Shown in pieces: positions 12,001 through 22,026 of a DNA stretch of 64,000 nt. Positions within the stretch are counted from its first letter, which is position 1; each line of letters begins with the position of its first letter. The stretch lies in assembly GCA_020632715.1 (NCBI GenBank), contig JACKFA010000008.1, forward strand, positions 62,001-126,000, written 5' to 3'. Made by a program: the position numbers and the translations under genes. The notes under the pieces are model-generated. The model had not been told where the DNA came from, made no database searches, and saw nothing but the letters and a program-made list of their open reading frames with translations. Origin of the DNA: Deltaproteobacteria bacterium (GTDB taxonomy: Bacteria; Myxococcota_A; UBA9042; PHBI01).

Positions 12001-15000
12001 GAGCCGCTCGACCTCCTCGCGCGGGTCGCCTACGAGGGCGCGAGCGGCGACGTCGCGGGCGGCCTCTGCCTCGCGACCGTCGACCTCGGCGGCGCGCCGT
12101 GCTGCGCGGGCGTGGACGCGTGCCCGACGGCGACCTGGCACCCCTTCAGCGGCGGCGTCATCCCCGGGCTCCCCGGCGAGTGGGCCGGGCTCACCGTCGA
12201 GGCGCTCGCGGGCAGCGTGTCGCTCGGCGCGAGCGGGCTCAGCGTGAGCGCGCTCGGGATCTTCGACGCCGACGCCGTACCGCCGCTGGTCCCGGGGCTC
12301 GCCCTCCGGCAGCTCGCGGTCGCGCTCGACGCGCGCGTCGGGGCGGACACCGAGGCGTCGGCCGGGATCCACGGCGTCTTCACGCTGCCGCTCGGCGAGG
12401 AGCCCGTCGACGTCACGGTCGACGGCGGGTTCCAGCTCGGCGGCGGCCAGGGGATCGAGCTCACCCTCACGGGCTCCCTCGGCGACGCGGAGGCCGGCCA
12501 GTCCGCGGACATCCAGCCCCTCCGCGCCGTCATCGGCGACGGCGCGTTCGAGATCACGTTCCTCCGCGCGATGGTGTCGGCGTCGACGAGCGCGGGCGTG
12601 TCGTTCGAGCTCCAGGGCGGCGCGAACTTCCGCCTGCCGCCGCCCTTGAACCTCGGCCCCTTCGGCGTCGAGCTCGGCGGCTACGGTAACCTCGGCAAGC
12701 GCCCGGGCTTCTGGCTGAAGGGCGCCTTCTGCGGGCTCGAGCTGCCGGCGGGCCTCCTGCCCGCGGGCTTCGACGCGATCCCGCTCGGCGGGCCCTCGCC
12801 CTGCCCGACGCCGCTCGTGGCCGTGGCACTCGCGAGCCGCGCCTTCCCGGAGGTCGAGATCGCGCCGAACACGCCCATCCGGCGCGGGCTCACGCTCGCG
12901 ACGACCATCCCCGCGCCGCGCGCGGTGCTGGCCCCCCTCGGCCTCGCCCCGGCCGAGCCCGCGTCGGCGCCGGCGCTCCCGGGCGCGCCCGCCCTACCCG
13001 CCGCGCCGTCGCTCCCGAGCGTCCCGTCGGTCACGGCCGAGATCGGCGTCGACACGTCGGGGGTCCGCCTCAAGGGCGCCCTGAACCTGCCGTGGCAGAT
13101 CGTCCGCCCGGACTGGAACCTCCCGACCATCAAGCTCCTCCAGCTGAACCAGGTGTCGTTCGAGGTGCTCTTGTCATCGGCGCCGTCGCTCACCTTCACG
13201 GGTGACGTCCTCTTCGAGCCGAACCACTGCATCCCGGACTACCAGAGCTTCGTCGAGGCCGGGCTCGCCTCCGACCAGAGCCCGCTCGAGGCGTTCGACC
13301 CGGCGAAGATCACCTGCCTCGACCTCCCGGCCCCGTTCCGCGCGATGCCGCAGCAGACGCCGCTCCGCGGCACCGCCTCCTTCCGCTACAAGCCCCCGAA
13401 GGAGTTCGGTGGCGACATCGCGCTCACGGGGATCTGGTACGAGCCCTTCTGGATCCCGAACCTCGCCATCTCGAACCCGGGCTTCACGGTGAGCATCCGC
13501 CTCGTGACGCTCCCGTACGGGATCCAGGCGCCGGTGCCCACGTCCTTCGGCGTCGCGGGCGACGTCTACTGGAAGCGCCCGTACTACGACGACGCCGCCG
13601 CGAAGCCCGCCTTCCCGGTCGCCTGCGCCTCCGACGCCGACTGCGTCGGCTACGGCAACTGCGCGGGCGGCGCCTGCCCGGTCGCGTGCGTCGACGGCCC
13701 CGACGGGGACACCCTCCCCGACACCTGCGAGTACACCTGGCCGTACACCTGCGCGGCGCCCGACCCGGCCGGCGACGCCGGCACCGCCTGCGTCGACACG
13801 CTCTATCAGCCCGCCGAGGTGCCGCCGAGCCTCGCGCACACGGGCCTCACGTTCTTCTACGACGTCTACCCGACGCCGAGCGGCCTCCTCGGGCTCCCGC
13901 TGCCGACGCTCATCGTCCGCCGCGAGGTGAACAACCTGAACACGCTGGACCTCGTCCCGGCGCTGAACGAGCTCAAGGACGGGAGCCGGAACCTCCTCCG
14001 CTGGGCCGAGGACCGCCTCCCCGGGCTCTCGCCGGCGCTTTCGCCGTTCCCGCCGTGCGTCGACCTCGACGGCGACGGCCAGCTCGACCGGAGCCTCTCC
14101 TGCCTGTTCCCGGCGACGCCGCTCCCGAACGTCCTCGCCGATCTCCCGGTCGCGCTCGCGCTCGACCACGCGCGCTTCTACTTCTCGACCCACGATCGCG
14201 AGCTCTTCGGCGTGAGCTACGCGGCCGGCGTCCGCGCGGACCTCGACGTGAAGCTCACCGAGGTCGGCGCGCCGACCTGCAGCGCCGTGGCGCCGTGTCA
14301 CGACGGCCTCACCTGCGACCACGGGACCTGCAAGCGCGCGCTCCTGCTCACGGGCGCGCTCGGCACCGACGGGCTCTTCCTCGAGGGGAAGGCGAGCCCG
14401 ATCTCGTTCCTCGACGCCGTCACGATCAAGGGAGACCCGTTCACGAAGGTCGCGGACACGTCCGGCGGCGGCTACGTCGAGGTCCCCGCGGCGCCCGCGC
14501 TCGAGGCGGCGCCCGGCACGGTCGAGGGCTGGGTCCTCGCGGGGACGCCGGCGCCCGGCGCGTGGCAGTCGGTCTATCGTCAGGTGGGTGCCGGCGGCGA
14601 CGGGCTCGAGGTGCTCGTCGGGGACGAGACGCCGCGCTGCCTCGCGCGCTACGACGGCTGCGAGACCGGCGCGTGCGCGCTCTGGGCCTGCGAGGGGGGC
14701 CCGGGCGCCGTGAAGGACCGGCTCGCCCCCTGCGAGGACGGCGCCGCCGCCGGGACGTGCTCGGGGTGCCCCGACGGCGCCCTTCCGCCCTGCGACATCC
14801 CCTGCGCGACGAACGGCGAGTGCGCGACGGCCACGGGGCGCGCGGACGCCACCTGCGACGGCTACGTCGCGCCCAACCCCGACGAGGGCGCGCTCGCGAA
14901 GGCGAAGGCGCAGGCGGGCTTCGACATGGCCGCGCTCCTCGAGGCGGCGGCCGCCGGCTGCGACGCGGACGCGAGCCCGGCGGCGTGCACGGCGGCGGCG

Positions 15001-18000
15001 GTGAGCGCGGCCGTGGCCGGGGTCGCCGGGAGCGGCCTCTCGGGCGCCTGCTCGGCGTGCCTCGCGGGCTACGTCGGCTGCGAGCCGCGCGAGTCGGTCG
15101 CCGTGAACGTCATTCACGGCGGCGCGGTGACCCGCACGGTGCGGACCGCCGAGCCGCTCGTCGACGCCCAGACGTGGACCCACGTCGCGGCGACCCTCGA
15201 CGCGGCGACGGGCGCGATCGCCCTCTACGTCGACGGCGCCCCCGTCGCGACGACCGACACGGGCGCGCGCCCCGACTGCGACGCCGTCTGCGGCTGCGAC
15301 GCGAGCTGCAGCGCGGACGCCGGCGCGGTCGCCTGCACGGGCTGCGTCGGCGCGCTGTTCCCGGACGCGACCGACTTCGCGACCGCCGCCGCCGCCGTGA
15401 CCGACGGCTGCGCCACCTGCGAGGACGCGCTCGGCGCCTGGCTCGCCGCCGCCCCCGCGGCCGGCGGCTGGCCCGTCCGGGCGCGGGCGCGACGGCGCGC
15501 CTCGGCGCGGGGGTCGACGGGCTCGACGACGTGCGGATCTGGTCCTCCGTGCGGTCGCCGGACGAGATCGCCGGGAACCGCTCGGTGCTCCCGCAGGACA
15601 GCACCCCGGAGGTGCTCGGCGACTGCTCGAACGCGGGCCCCGGGAGCTGCGGCGACGGGAGCGGCCCGTGCCAGAACGACCTCGACTGCGACGCCGGCGC
15701 CTGCGTCGGCGCCGTCCCGAGGGGGACGTGCCGCAAGAGCGACGACTGCGCGGGCGGCGCGACCTGCGGCGGCTACGTCGCGGCGGGCGAGCGCTACGCC
15801 TTCGACCCCGACCTCCTCGCCCGCTACGAGTTCGACTACGACAGCTACCAGTCCAGCCTCGGGCGCGCCTGGAACACGCGCTACCACGGCGACCCCAACG
15901 GCGTCGACTGCGAGGCGAACCCGTTCGGCCCGCCGGCCGGCACCTGCGGCCTCATCGGGGAGCCCTGCCGCGACTACGACCGCGACGGCGCCTTCAAGCT
16001 CCACGGCCGCTACGAGGGAGGCGCCCACTGGGTCGCGGCGCTCGACAGCCCCGGCGCGGCCGGCGCCGACGACCTCACGTTCCGCCTCCGCGTCCCGTTC
16101 GACGCGAGCATCCTGAAGAAGGCGGGCTTCGGCGTGCGCGGCGGCGCGGCCATCGCCTTCCCGGCGAACGCGGTGCTCCCGCTGCCGGATCTGCTCACGA
16201 ACGGCGGCGCCCGCGTCGACGTCGACGTGACCGGGCTCTCCGAGGCGAAGGGCGAGCTCTACGCGAAGCCCTTCGACCTCCTCGACCTCGGGCTCTGCAC
16301 GGCCTCGACGACGCCCTGCGCGACCAACGCCGACTGCACCGACCCCGTCCTCCACCTCGACGGCGCGGTCTTCTGCCGCGAGGACGGCTACTGCACGGCG
16401 GGGCCCTGCCTCGCGCGCCTGTCGCTCTCGGGCTACGGCCCGAACGGCATCGACGACGGCATCGACGACGGGATCTACGCGCGCACGAACCTCCACGCGG
16501 AGCCGTTCCCGACGCTCCAGACGAGCGGGCGCCTCTCGGTCGAGACCTTCGCCGAGCCGCGGCGCGACCTCGCGTTCGCGAGCTACGACGTCCAGTGCCC
16601 GCCGGGGCAGGCCTGCCAGAGCGCGAGCGACTACCGCTTCTCGCTCGCGAGCGGCCTCGAGCTCGAGGTGCCGCTCCCGTTCGACCTCGGCCCCGGCGGG
16701 CCGACCGAGATCCTGAAGATCTGCGGGAACGCCGCCGCGTACAAGCCGGGCCTCGGCGACCCCACGCCCGACTGGCTCGCCGCCGCCTCGGAGCCCTGCG
16801 CCGTCGATGGCGCCGTGCCGAGCTGGGGCACGTTCGTCGACGGCTCGATCGACGTGCTCGGGCAGACCATGTCGGGCTCGGCGCTGCTCACGAGCTGCGG
16901 CTTCGAGATCCGGAGCGCCCTCGACCTCGGGAAGCTCACGTTCCCGGGCTTCGACGTGCCCTCGTTCGGCACGATCAGCGCCGACATCAGCGGGCGCTTC
17001 GTCCCGTTCCGCGTGTGCGGCGCGGGCGCGCTCGGGCTCCACCTCGCGCTCCCGGAGGGCGGCCCGGCGCACCTCCTCGAGCTCGACGCGGACGTGACCG
17101 CCGACGCCTGCTTCGGCGACCCGAGCCGGAACCCGGCGCGCGACATGGGCAACTACCTGCGCGTCCACAGCAGCGCCGGCGGCGCCGCGGGGGCGAGCCT
17201 GCGCTTCCTCTCGCTCGCGGGCGGCCCGTCGCTCTTCGAGATGCACGGCGACCTCGAGGTCTGCCTCGGGGACGGCGATCTACCGCGAGAGCCCGGCGTC
17301 ATGGCGTGCCCGGCGAACCACGTGAAGGCGTGCGGCGACATCGCGCTCCTCGGCGGCGTCGTCGGCGTCGAGGACAAGTGCGTCGAGCTCACCTGGCCGC
17401 ACGCGGACCTGACCTACAGCGTCGACGAGAGCGCGGTCATCGACCTCGGGCCGCTCCTGCCGGTGTCGGAGCCCCACCTCTGGATCGAGATGTGCCCGCG
17501 CGGGCAATACGCCGCGTGGAGCGAGGCGCAAGCGCGCGTCGTGTGCCTCCCGCACGCCGACCCCGGCTACAAGATGACGGTGCCCTACGTGCGGATCCGC
17601 TTCGTCTCGGAGCTGACGGTCATCGGCGGGTCGCTCGGGAACGTCGAGGTCGTGCTCGTCGACGACTTCACGAGCGGTGTGAAGCTCAGCGGCACCGCGC
17701 GCTACACGAAGGGCACGAGCCGGGCGTTCGGCATCGACAACTGGGCGCCGGACGCGTGCGACGTCGCGGTCGAGCTGAACCTGCCGACGGGCGGGACGCC
17801 CACGCTCACCGGGAGCGCCCCGCACTGCCCGGGCTTCTGCTTCGTCACGGCCGACTGCGCCGACGTCGGCGGCACCTGCCTCTTCGGGCGGTGCGAGCGC
17901 TGCGGCAACGGCCACTGCGCGTTCGGCGAGACCAGCGCGACCTGCCCGGACGACTGCGGGCACCCGGTCGGCTCGGACTGCACGAACGACGACTACTGCG

Positions 18001-19739
18001 CCTCGAAGCACTGCTGGACCACCGACCAGCAGGTCACGATCCTCACCGACAGCGGGATGGCGCGGCCGACCGGGATCTGCCTCCCGTGCGTCCCCGGCGC
18101 GAACAGCTGCCCCGAAGGCATGTACTGCGACGGGCTCCAGCTCTTCGAGTGCCGCGAGAAGGCGCCCTACGGAGAGAACTGCGCCTACGACGTCGCCTGC
18201 CAGTCGGGGCTCTGCGCGTTCAACCTCTTCTGGGGGGTCATCCCGCGGTGCGCCACCTGCAAGGAGGACGAGCACTGCCCGAGCGGGCAGTGGTGCGACA
18301 ACTACCCCGCGCTCTCGCCGACGGCGCCCGACTACAAGTGTCACGCGACGGCGGGGCTCGGCGAGAAGTGCGGCGTCGGGCCGTACATCGGCGCGACGGA
18401 CGCCCACTGCGCGGCCGGCCTCTTCTGCGACGTCGACGGGACGTGCCACGTGAAGGCCGAGGACGGCGTCCTCTGCACGGGGGACCGCGTGTGCGCGAGC
18501 AGCCACTGCTGCGGCGGGACGTGCCGCGAGTGCTGCGCGAAGGCCGACTGCGCGACCGGCCTCGGGTGCTACGGGAACACGTGCCGGAAGGGGAACGACG
18601 GCGAGTACTGCGTCGAGGACGGCGAGTGCGGCTCGGGGCACTGCGTGTTCGTGGCCGGGATCGGCTACTGCACGACGCCGGTCGCGAACGGGGTCGCGTG
18701 CGCGGCGGACGGGGCGTGCCAGAGCGGGCACTGCTGCGCGGGGACGTGCGGGGGGTGCTGCGCGCCAGCGGACTGCGCGGCGGACCCGGAGAACGGCTGC
18801 TATCCGAGCGGCTCGGGCTACAGCGTGTGCCGGCCGGGGGACGATGGGGAGGCGTGCTCGAACCACCAGGAGTGCGCGTCGGACAACTGCGTCGCGGGTT
18901 TCTGCCGGACGAAGCAGCCGAACGGGTACGTCGGGTGCGCGACGCAGGACGGGCAGTGCCAGAGCGGGCACTGCTGCGTGGACACGTGCGGGGCGTGCTG
19001 CGCGGACCAGGACTGCACGACGCCGGGGGCGAACCGCTGCTATCAGAACACGTGTCGCCTCGGGAGCGAGGGGGAGCCGTGCGACGAAGGCGCCGACTGC
19101 GCCTCCGGGAGCTGCATCGGGCTCCGGTGCGCGCCGCCGCCGGGGTCGAAGCACAACTACCAGAGTTGCAGCGCGGACAACCAATGCGTGTCGGGGCACT
19201 GCTACGGCGGGCTCTGCCGCTGCCTCACGCACGGCGAGTGCGCGACGGACCTCGGCACGAGCGACAGCTACTGCGACATGGGGAACTGGGACTTCGCGGG
19301 GCAAGGGCAGTGCCACGCGCCGAAGCTCGCGAGCAACCTCGCGCTCGGGTGCGAGGACGGCGGCTGGTGCGCGAGCGGGCTCTGCACGTACAGCGGGCGG
19401 CAGGCGCGGGACATCTGCTACACGCCGCTGTCGCTCCCGAACGGGTCCACGTGCGACCTGAACGAGCACTGCGCGAGCGGCTTCTGCGACCCGAACCAGA
19501 GCTACACGTGCCAGTCGAAGGTCGCGAACGGCGGCGGCTGCTTCTTCAACGACGCGACCTGCCAGAGCGGGCACTGCTGCGCGTTCACGTGCTGGGGGTG
19601 CTGCGCGGACGCGGACTGCGGGCCCAACTACGCCTGCCACGACAACAGCTGCCAGAAGGGGCAGTACGGCTGGCACTGCGTGACCACGGCCGACTGCCAG
19701 GCGGGGCTCACGTGCTACCCGACGGGGTGCTACCCGTGA
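1..19739 (+). CDS. Giant repeat-rich secreted/surface protein (5' partial, four frame breaks)
   Basis: This is an unrecognised giant protein, probably a surface or extracellular structural protein or adhesin (inference). The frame is open from base 1, so the true start lies outside the window; the stop is TGA at 19737-19739. In order it shows about 54 repeats of some 72 residues (to ~11.85 kb), then non-repeat beta-rich domains (~11.85-14.4 kb). These are followed by a LamG-like domain (~14.47-15.58 kb) with Cys-rich inserts, a second beta-rich stretch and a Cys-module array (~17.85-19.74 kb). Frame 1 runs to ~7098, frame 3 to ~7235, frame 2 to ~7430, frame 1 to ~15478 and frame 3 to the end. 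Repeat or domain sequence continues unbroken across each break, so these are either recent indels or sequencing errors. No transmembrane segment or C-terminal sorting motif is obvious. Export is inferred from the density of paired cysteines. Confidence 0.85.
190..11850 (+). repeat. Array of ~54 degenerate 72-residue protein repeats
   Basis: Each unit is about 68-77 codons (around 216 bp) with the pattern GGxxFxxGARYAAAGxxCxW, then a short Asp/Gly turn, LxLTLxDGxVxVGxAxLxLSG, and GGxLxCAELDAxG. The alternating hydrophobic/Gly pattern suggests stacked beta strands (inference). By eye about 39 units carry two cysteines about 30 residues apart, and about 15 units carry none. Cys-free units sit at the N-terminal end (~190-1480) and near the C-terminal end (~10.4-11.5 kb), with isolated ones at ~2.0 kb and ~9.1 kb. 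The DNA copies are diverged, so the array is old rather than freshly amplified. Confidence 0.85.
7098..7432 (+). other. Cluster of three frame breaks in the giant gene
   Basis: Breaks lie at ~7098-7103, ~7232-7240 and ~7424-7432. The first looks like one missing G where the repeat consensus needs Gly (GCGGGC read as GCGGC). The second and third look like two extra bases in CG-alternating tracts. The net change is a multiple of three, so the original frame resumes. The repeat consensus is readable on both sides of each break in the three frames. Confidence 0.8.
14470..15580 (+). other. LamG-like domain with Cys-rich inserts and one frame break
   Basis: The LamG/concanavalin-like core is visible as YVEVPAAPALEAAPGTVEGW (~14.47 kb), WTHVAATLDAATGAIALYVD (~15.18 kb) and GLDDVRIWSSVRSPDEI (~15.53 kb). 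Two Cys-rich stretches, ~14.64-15.09 kb and ~15.28-15.43 kb, interrupt the core. A one-base loss at ~15473-15482 (GTCCGGGC where GTCCCGGGC restores Pro-Gly-Ala-Gly) moves the frame from 1 to 3 just before the last strand. LamG domains usually bind glycans or proteins; the ligand is unknown here. Confidence 0.65.
17850..19736 (+). other. C-terminal array of Cys-rich modules (CxSGxC / QSGHCC type)
   Basis: About twelve CxSGxC-type motifs occur in ~630 residues, several as CQSGHCCxxTCxxCCxxxDC with short spacers. They resemble the modules usually annotated as Dickkopf-N-like in secreted myxobacterial proteins (family resemblance by eye). The array runs to the last residues, so the protein ends in a compact, disulfide-rich domain. 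Confidence 0.7.
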
Positions 19740-19751
19740 GGCGCGGCGGGA

Positions 19752-20378
19752 TCAGCGCGCGGCGCCCGGGCGGACGCGCGGCGCGTGGACGGCGCACATC
19801 CTGACGACGAGGGCCTGCACGGAGACGCCCATGTCGTCCGCGGCGCGCGCGAACGACGGCGGGAGCAGGGCGACGACCTGCGCGGCCTGCTCGAGCGCGG
19901 CCCACGCGTCCTGCGCGACGCCGACGTCGACGCCGCCTGAGCCCGCGCCAGCGAGGCCGAGGTCGGCGAGCGCGGCCCGCCACGCGGTGAACCAGGTCGA
20001 GACGTAGTCGTCGGGCGCCGGCGACGCGCCGACGCGGCCGCGGAGCCGGGTCTCCCAGGTCGCGCGGAGGACGGCCGGGAGCGCGTCGACGACGCCGGTG
20101 GCGTCCTCGATCGGGGGGCGGAGGGCGAGGCTCGTCGCGAGGTCGCCGAGGCCGGCGGCGCGGAGCCACGCCGGCAGGCAGCGCCGGATCGACCAGTCGA
20201 CGAAGAGGAGGCAGCGGCGGGCGCGGACGTCGCGGGGCACGCTCGAGTCGGCGACGAGGGGGAGGAGCGGCTCGAGCGGCGCGCGGAGGGCGCGCGCGAC
20301 GCGGTGATCGCGCTCCCGGCGGCCGTCGACCTGGGGGCGGCGCGCGCGGACGGTCTCGGTGTAGAATGCAGTGCTCAT
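19752..20378 (-). CDS. Hypothetical protein
   Basis: A 208-residue protein of unknown function, starting MSTAFYTETVRARRP. The ATG at 20376-20378 is chosen because GAGGAGA lies about five bases upstream; the open frame continues far upstream only as a GC-rich shadow. The sequence is Ala/Leu/Arg-rich and soluble, with no signal peptide or transmembrane segment. It has helical stretches such as LLFVDWSIRRCLPAWLRAAG. No family was recognised. It converges on the giant gene (12 bp between stops) and is divergent from msrB. Confidence 0.7.
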   Translation of the reverse strand: MSTAFYTETVRARRPQVDGRRERDHRVARALRAPLEPLLPLVADSSVPRDVRARRCLLFVDWSIRRCLPAWLRAAGLGDLATSLALRPPIEDATGVVDALPAVLRATWETRLRGRVGASPAPDDYVSTWFTAWRAALADLGLAGAGSGGVDVGVAQDAWAALEQAAQVVALLPPSFARAADDMGVSVQALVVRMCAVHAPRVRPGAAR

Positions 20379-20591
20379 CGGCGTCTCCTCGGTATCGGCA
20401 GGACGAACCAGAACACGGGGTCCAGGTCCATTCACGAAAGCCGGAGGCGTCCGCACGATTACAATCGCGGGAGATCGACGGGGCTGTGAGCGAGTGCCTG
20501 CCGCCGTGACCATGGCGGCGCGGGGCGGCCGTGCTATGAAGGGGCCTTCGGAGGGAAGCCCCCCTCTCGACCAGCCCGCGAGGCGCTCCCG

Positions 20592-21095
20592 ATGACCACG
20601 ACGCCCAAGGACCCCGCGCTCGACCCGTCCCTCGACCCGCGCTCCCTCAGCGACGCCGAGTGGCAGGCGATCCTCTCCCCCATCGAGTACCGGATCCTCC
20701 GGCACTCGGCGACGGAGCGCCCCGGCACCGGCCGCTACCTCGACGACGACGACGCCGGCGCCTACCACTGCGCCGGCTGCGCGCAGAAGCTCTACGGCGC
20801 CGAGCACAAGTTCCACTCGGGCTGCGGCTGGCCGTCGTTCTTCCAGGAGATCGAGCCGGGGGCGCTCGTCGAGTACCGCGACACGACCCACGGCATGATC
20901 CGCGTCGAGATGCGCTGCGCGCGCTGCGACGGGCACCTCGGCCACATCTTCGAGGACGCGCCGCACATGCCGACGGGGCTCCGCCACTGCGTCAACGGCT
21001 TCGCGACCGTCTTCGTCCCCGAGGGCGCCGACGTCACCGCCACGTTCCGCCGCCACCGGAGCAATCAAGAAGCGCTGGGCCGCGCGGGCGTGTGA
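20592..21095 (+). CDS. msrB: Peptide-methionine (R)-S-oxide reductase MsrB
   Basis: Reduces methionine-R-sulfoxide in proteins, using thioredoxin as reductant. The 167-residue protein has the full MsrB pattern: YHCAGCAQKLY and MRCARCDGHLGHIF supply the two CxxC zinc-binding pairs, HSGCGWPSF is the conserved central block, and RHCVNG contains the catalytic cysteine. Length fits a stand-alone cytoplasmic MsrB; no signal peptide is seen. The region before the ATG lacks a strong Shine-Dalgarno. It stands alone between a divergent hypothetical gene and the glycosyltransferase-like pair downstream. Confidence 0.95.
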   Translation: MTTTPKDPALDPSLDPRSLSDAEWQAILSPIEYRILRHSATERPGTGRYLDDDDAGAYHCAGCAQKLYGAEHKFHSGCGWPSFFQEIEPGALVEYRDTTHGMIRVEMRCARCDGHLGHIFEDAPHMPTGLRHCVNGFATVFVPEGADVTATFRRHRSNQEALGRAGV

Positions 21096-21173
21096 ACGCC
21101 GTTCACGCGCGCCGGGGTTGTTCCGAGTCGGCGGATCCACCACCATGCCGCCGAACCCGCCCCGGAGCCCTCG

Positions 21174-21806
21174 ATGACGCCCGGAGACGGCCCCGCCGCC
21201 CCCACCGCCACGCCCCCGCCGAGCCGCGCCGCCGCCCGCCTCGTCGCCCTCGCGCGCGTCGGCTGGCTCGCCTACGGCGCCCTCGTCGCCGTCGGGCTGC
21301 TCGCCTTCCTCGGGCGCGACGGCACCGGCGCCACCGCGCGCTACGCCCCGTCGCCGGCCGGCCTCGCCTCCGGCGACGCCGCGCGCCTCGACGCCGGCGC
21401 CGTCCTCACCGCGTCGAGCTACGACCAGAGCGAGCACCGCCACCCGCTCTTCCTCATCGACGGCGACCCGACCCCCTCCCGCGAGCGCAGCTGGAGCTCC
21501 GCCCCGGGCGACCTCGCCCCGCGCCTCCATGTCGCGTTCCCGGCCCCGACGGACCTCGCCACCGTCGAGGTGCTGCTCGCCCCGCCCTACCCCGCCGCGG
21601 TCACGGCGCGCTGCACCCGCGACGACGTCGCCCTCGCCGAGGCCGTCGCCACCCCGCCCATCCGCGGCCTCGTCCGCGTCCCGCTCGCCTGCGTCGGCGC
21701 CGACGCCGTCGACGTCGCCTTCACCCCGGTGAACGCCGCCCACCCGATGGTCCGCGCCCACGCGCTCCACGCGCTGCGCCCACGGCGCCCGGAGCCCCCG
21801 CGGTGA
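21174..21806 (+). CDS. Single-pass membrane protein with discoidin-like periplasmic domain
   Basis: A 210-residue protein with an N-terminal cytoplasmic Pro/Ala stretch, one transmembrane helix at about residues 25-46 (VGWLAYGALVAVGLLAFLG) and an exported domain. The exported part has LTASSYDQSE, FLIDGDPTPSRERSWSS and later beta strands, reminiscent of F5/8 type C (galactose-binding-like) domains in which an Asp-Gly follows the first strands; this is inference. Its TGA overlaps a GTG at 21803 that may be the original start of the next gene, suggesting translational coupling with a GT22-like enzyme. Confidence 0.7.
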   Translation: MTPGDGPAAPTATPPPSRAAARLVALARVGWLAYGALVAVGLLAFLGRDGTGATARYAPSPAGLASGDAARLDAGAVLTASSYDQSEHRHPLFLIDGDPTPSRERSWSSAPGDLAPRLHVAFPAPTDLATVEVLLAPPYPAAVTARCTRDDVALAEAVATPPIRGLVRVPLACVGADAVDVAFTPVNAAHPMVRAHALHALRPRRPEPPR

Positions 21807-22026
21807 GCGCCACCACCGCCGCCGCCGCCCCGCACCCCGCTCGCCGCCGCCCGCGGCGTCCGCGCCGCCGCGCGCCAGGGCGCTCACCGCGCTCCCCGCG
21901 AGCCTCCGCGCCGCCCGCGCCGCCCGCCGCGAGCGCCTCGCCCAGCGGGTCGGCCCGTGGCCCGTCTGGGCCTGGCTCCTCGCCCTCGTCGCCCTCGGCC
22001 TCGCCGCGCGCCTCCTGTCTTTCGCG

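Noticed and set aside
20455..20470. TACAAT as a -10 box upstream of msrB
   Set aside because: No acceptable -35 at the right distance and it lies more than 120 bp from the start; too weak to annotate.
19752..21887. A 711-codon minus-strand frame
   Set aside because: Only the part from ATG 20378 to 19752 has a Shine-Dalgarno and protein-like sequence; the rest opposes msrB and the discoidin-like gene.
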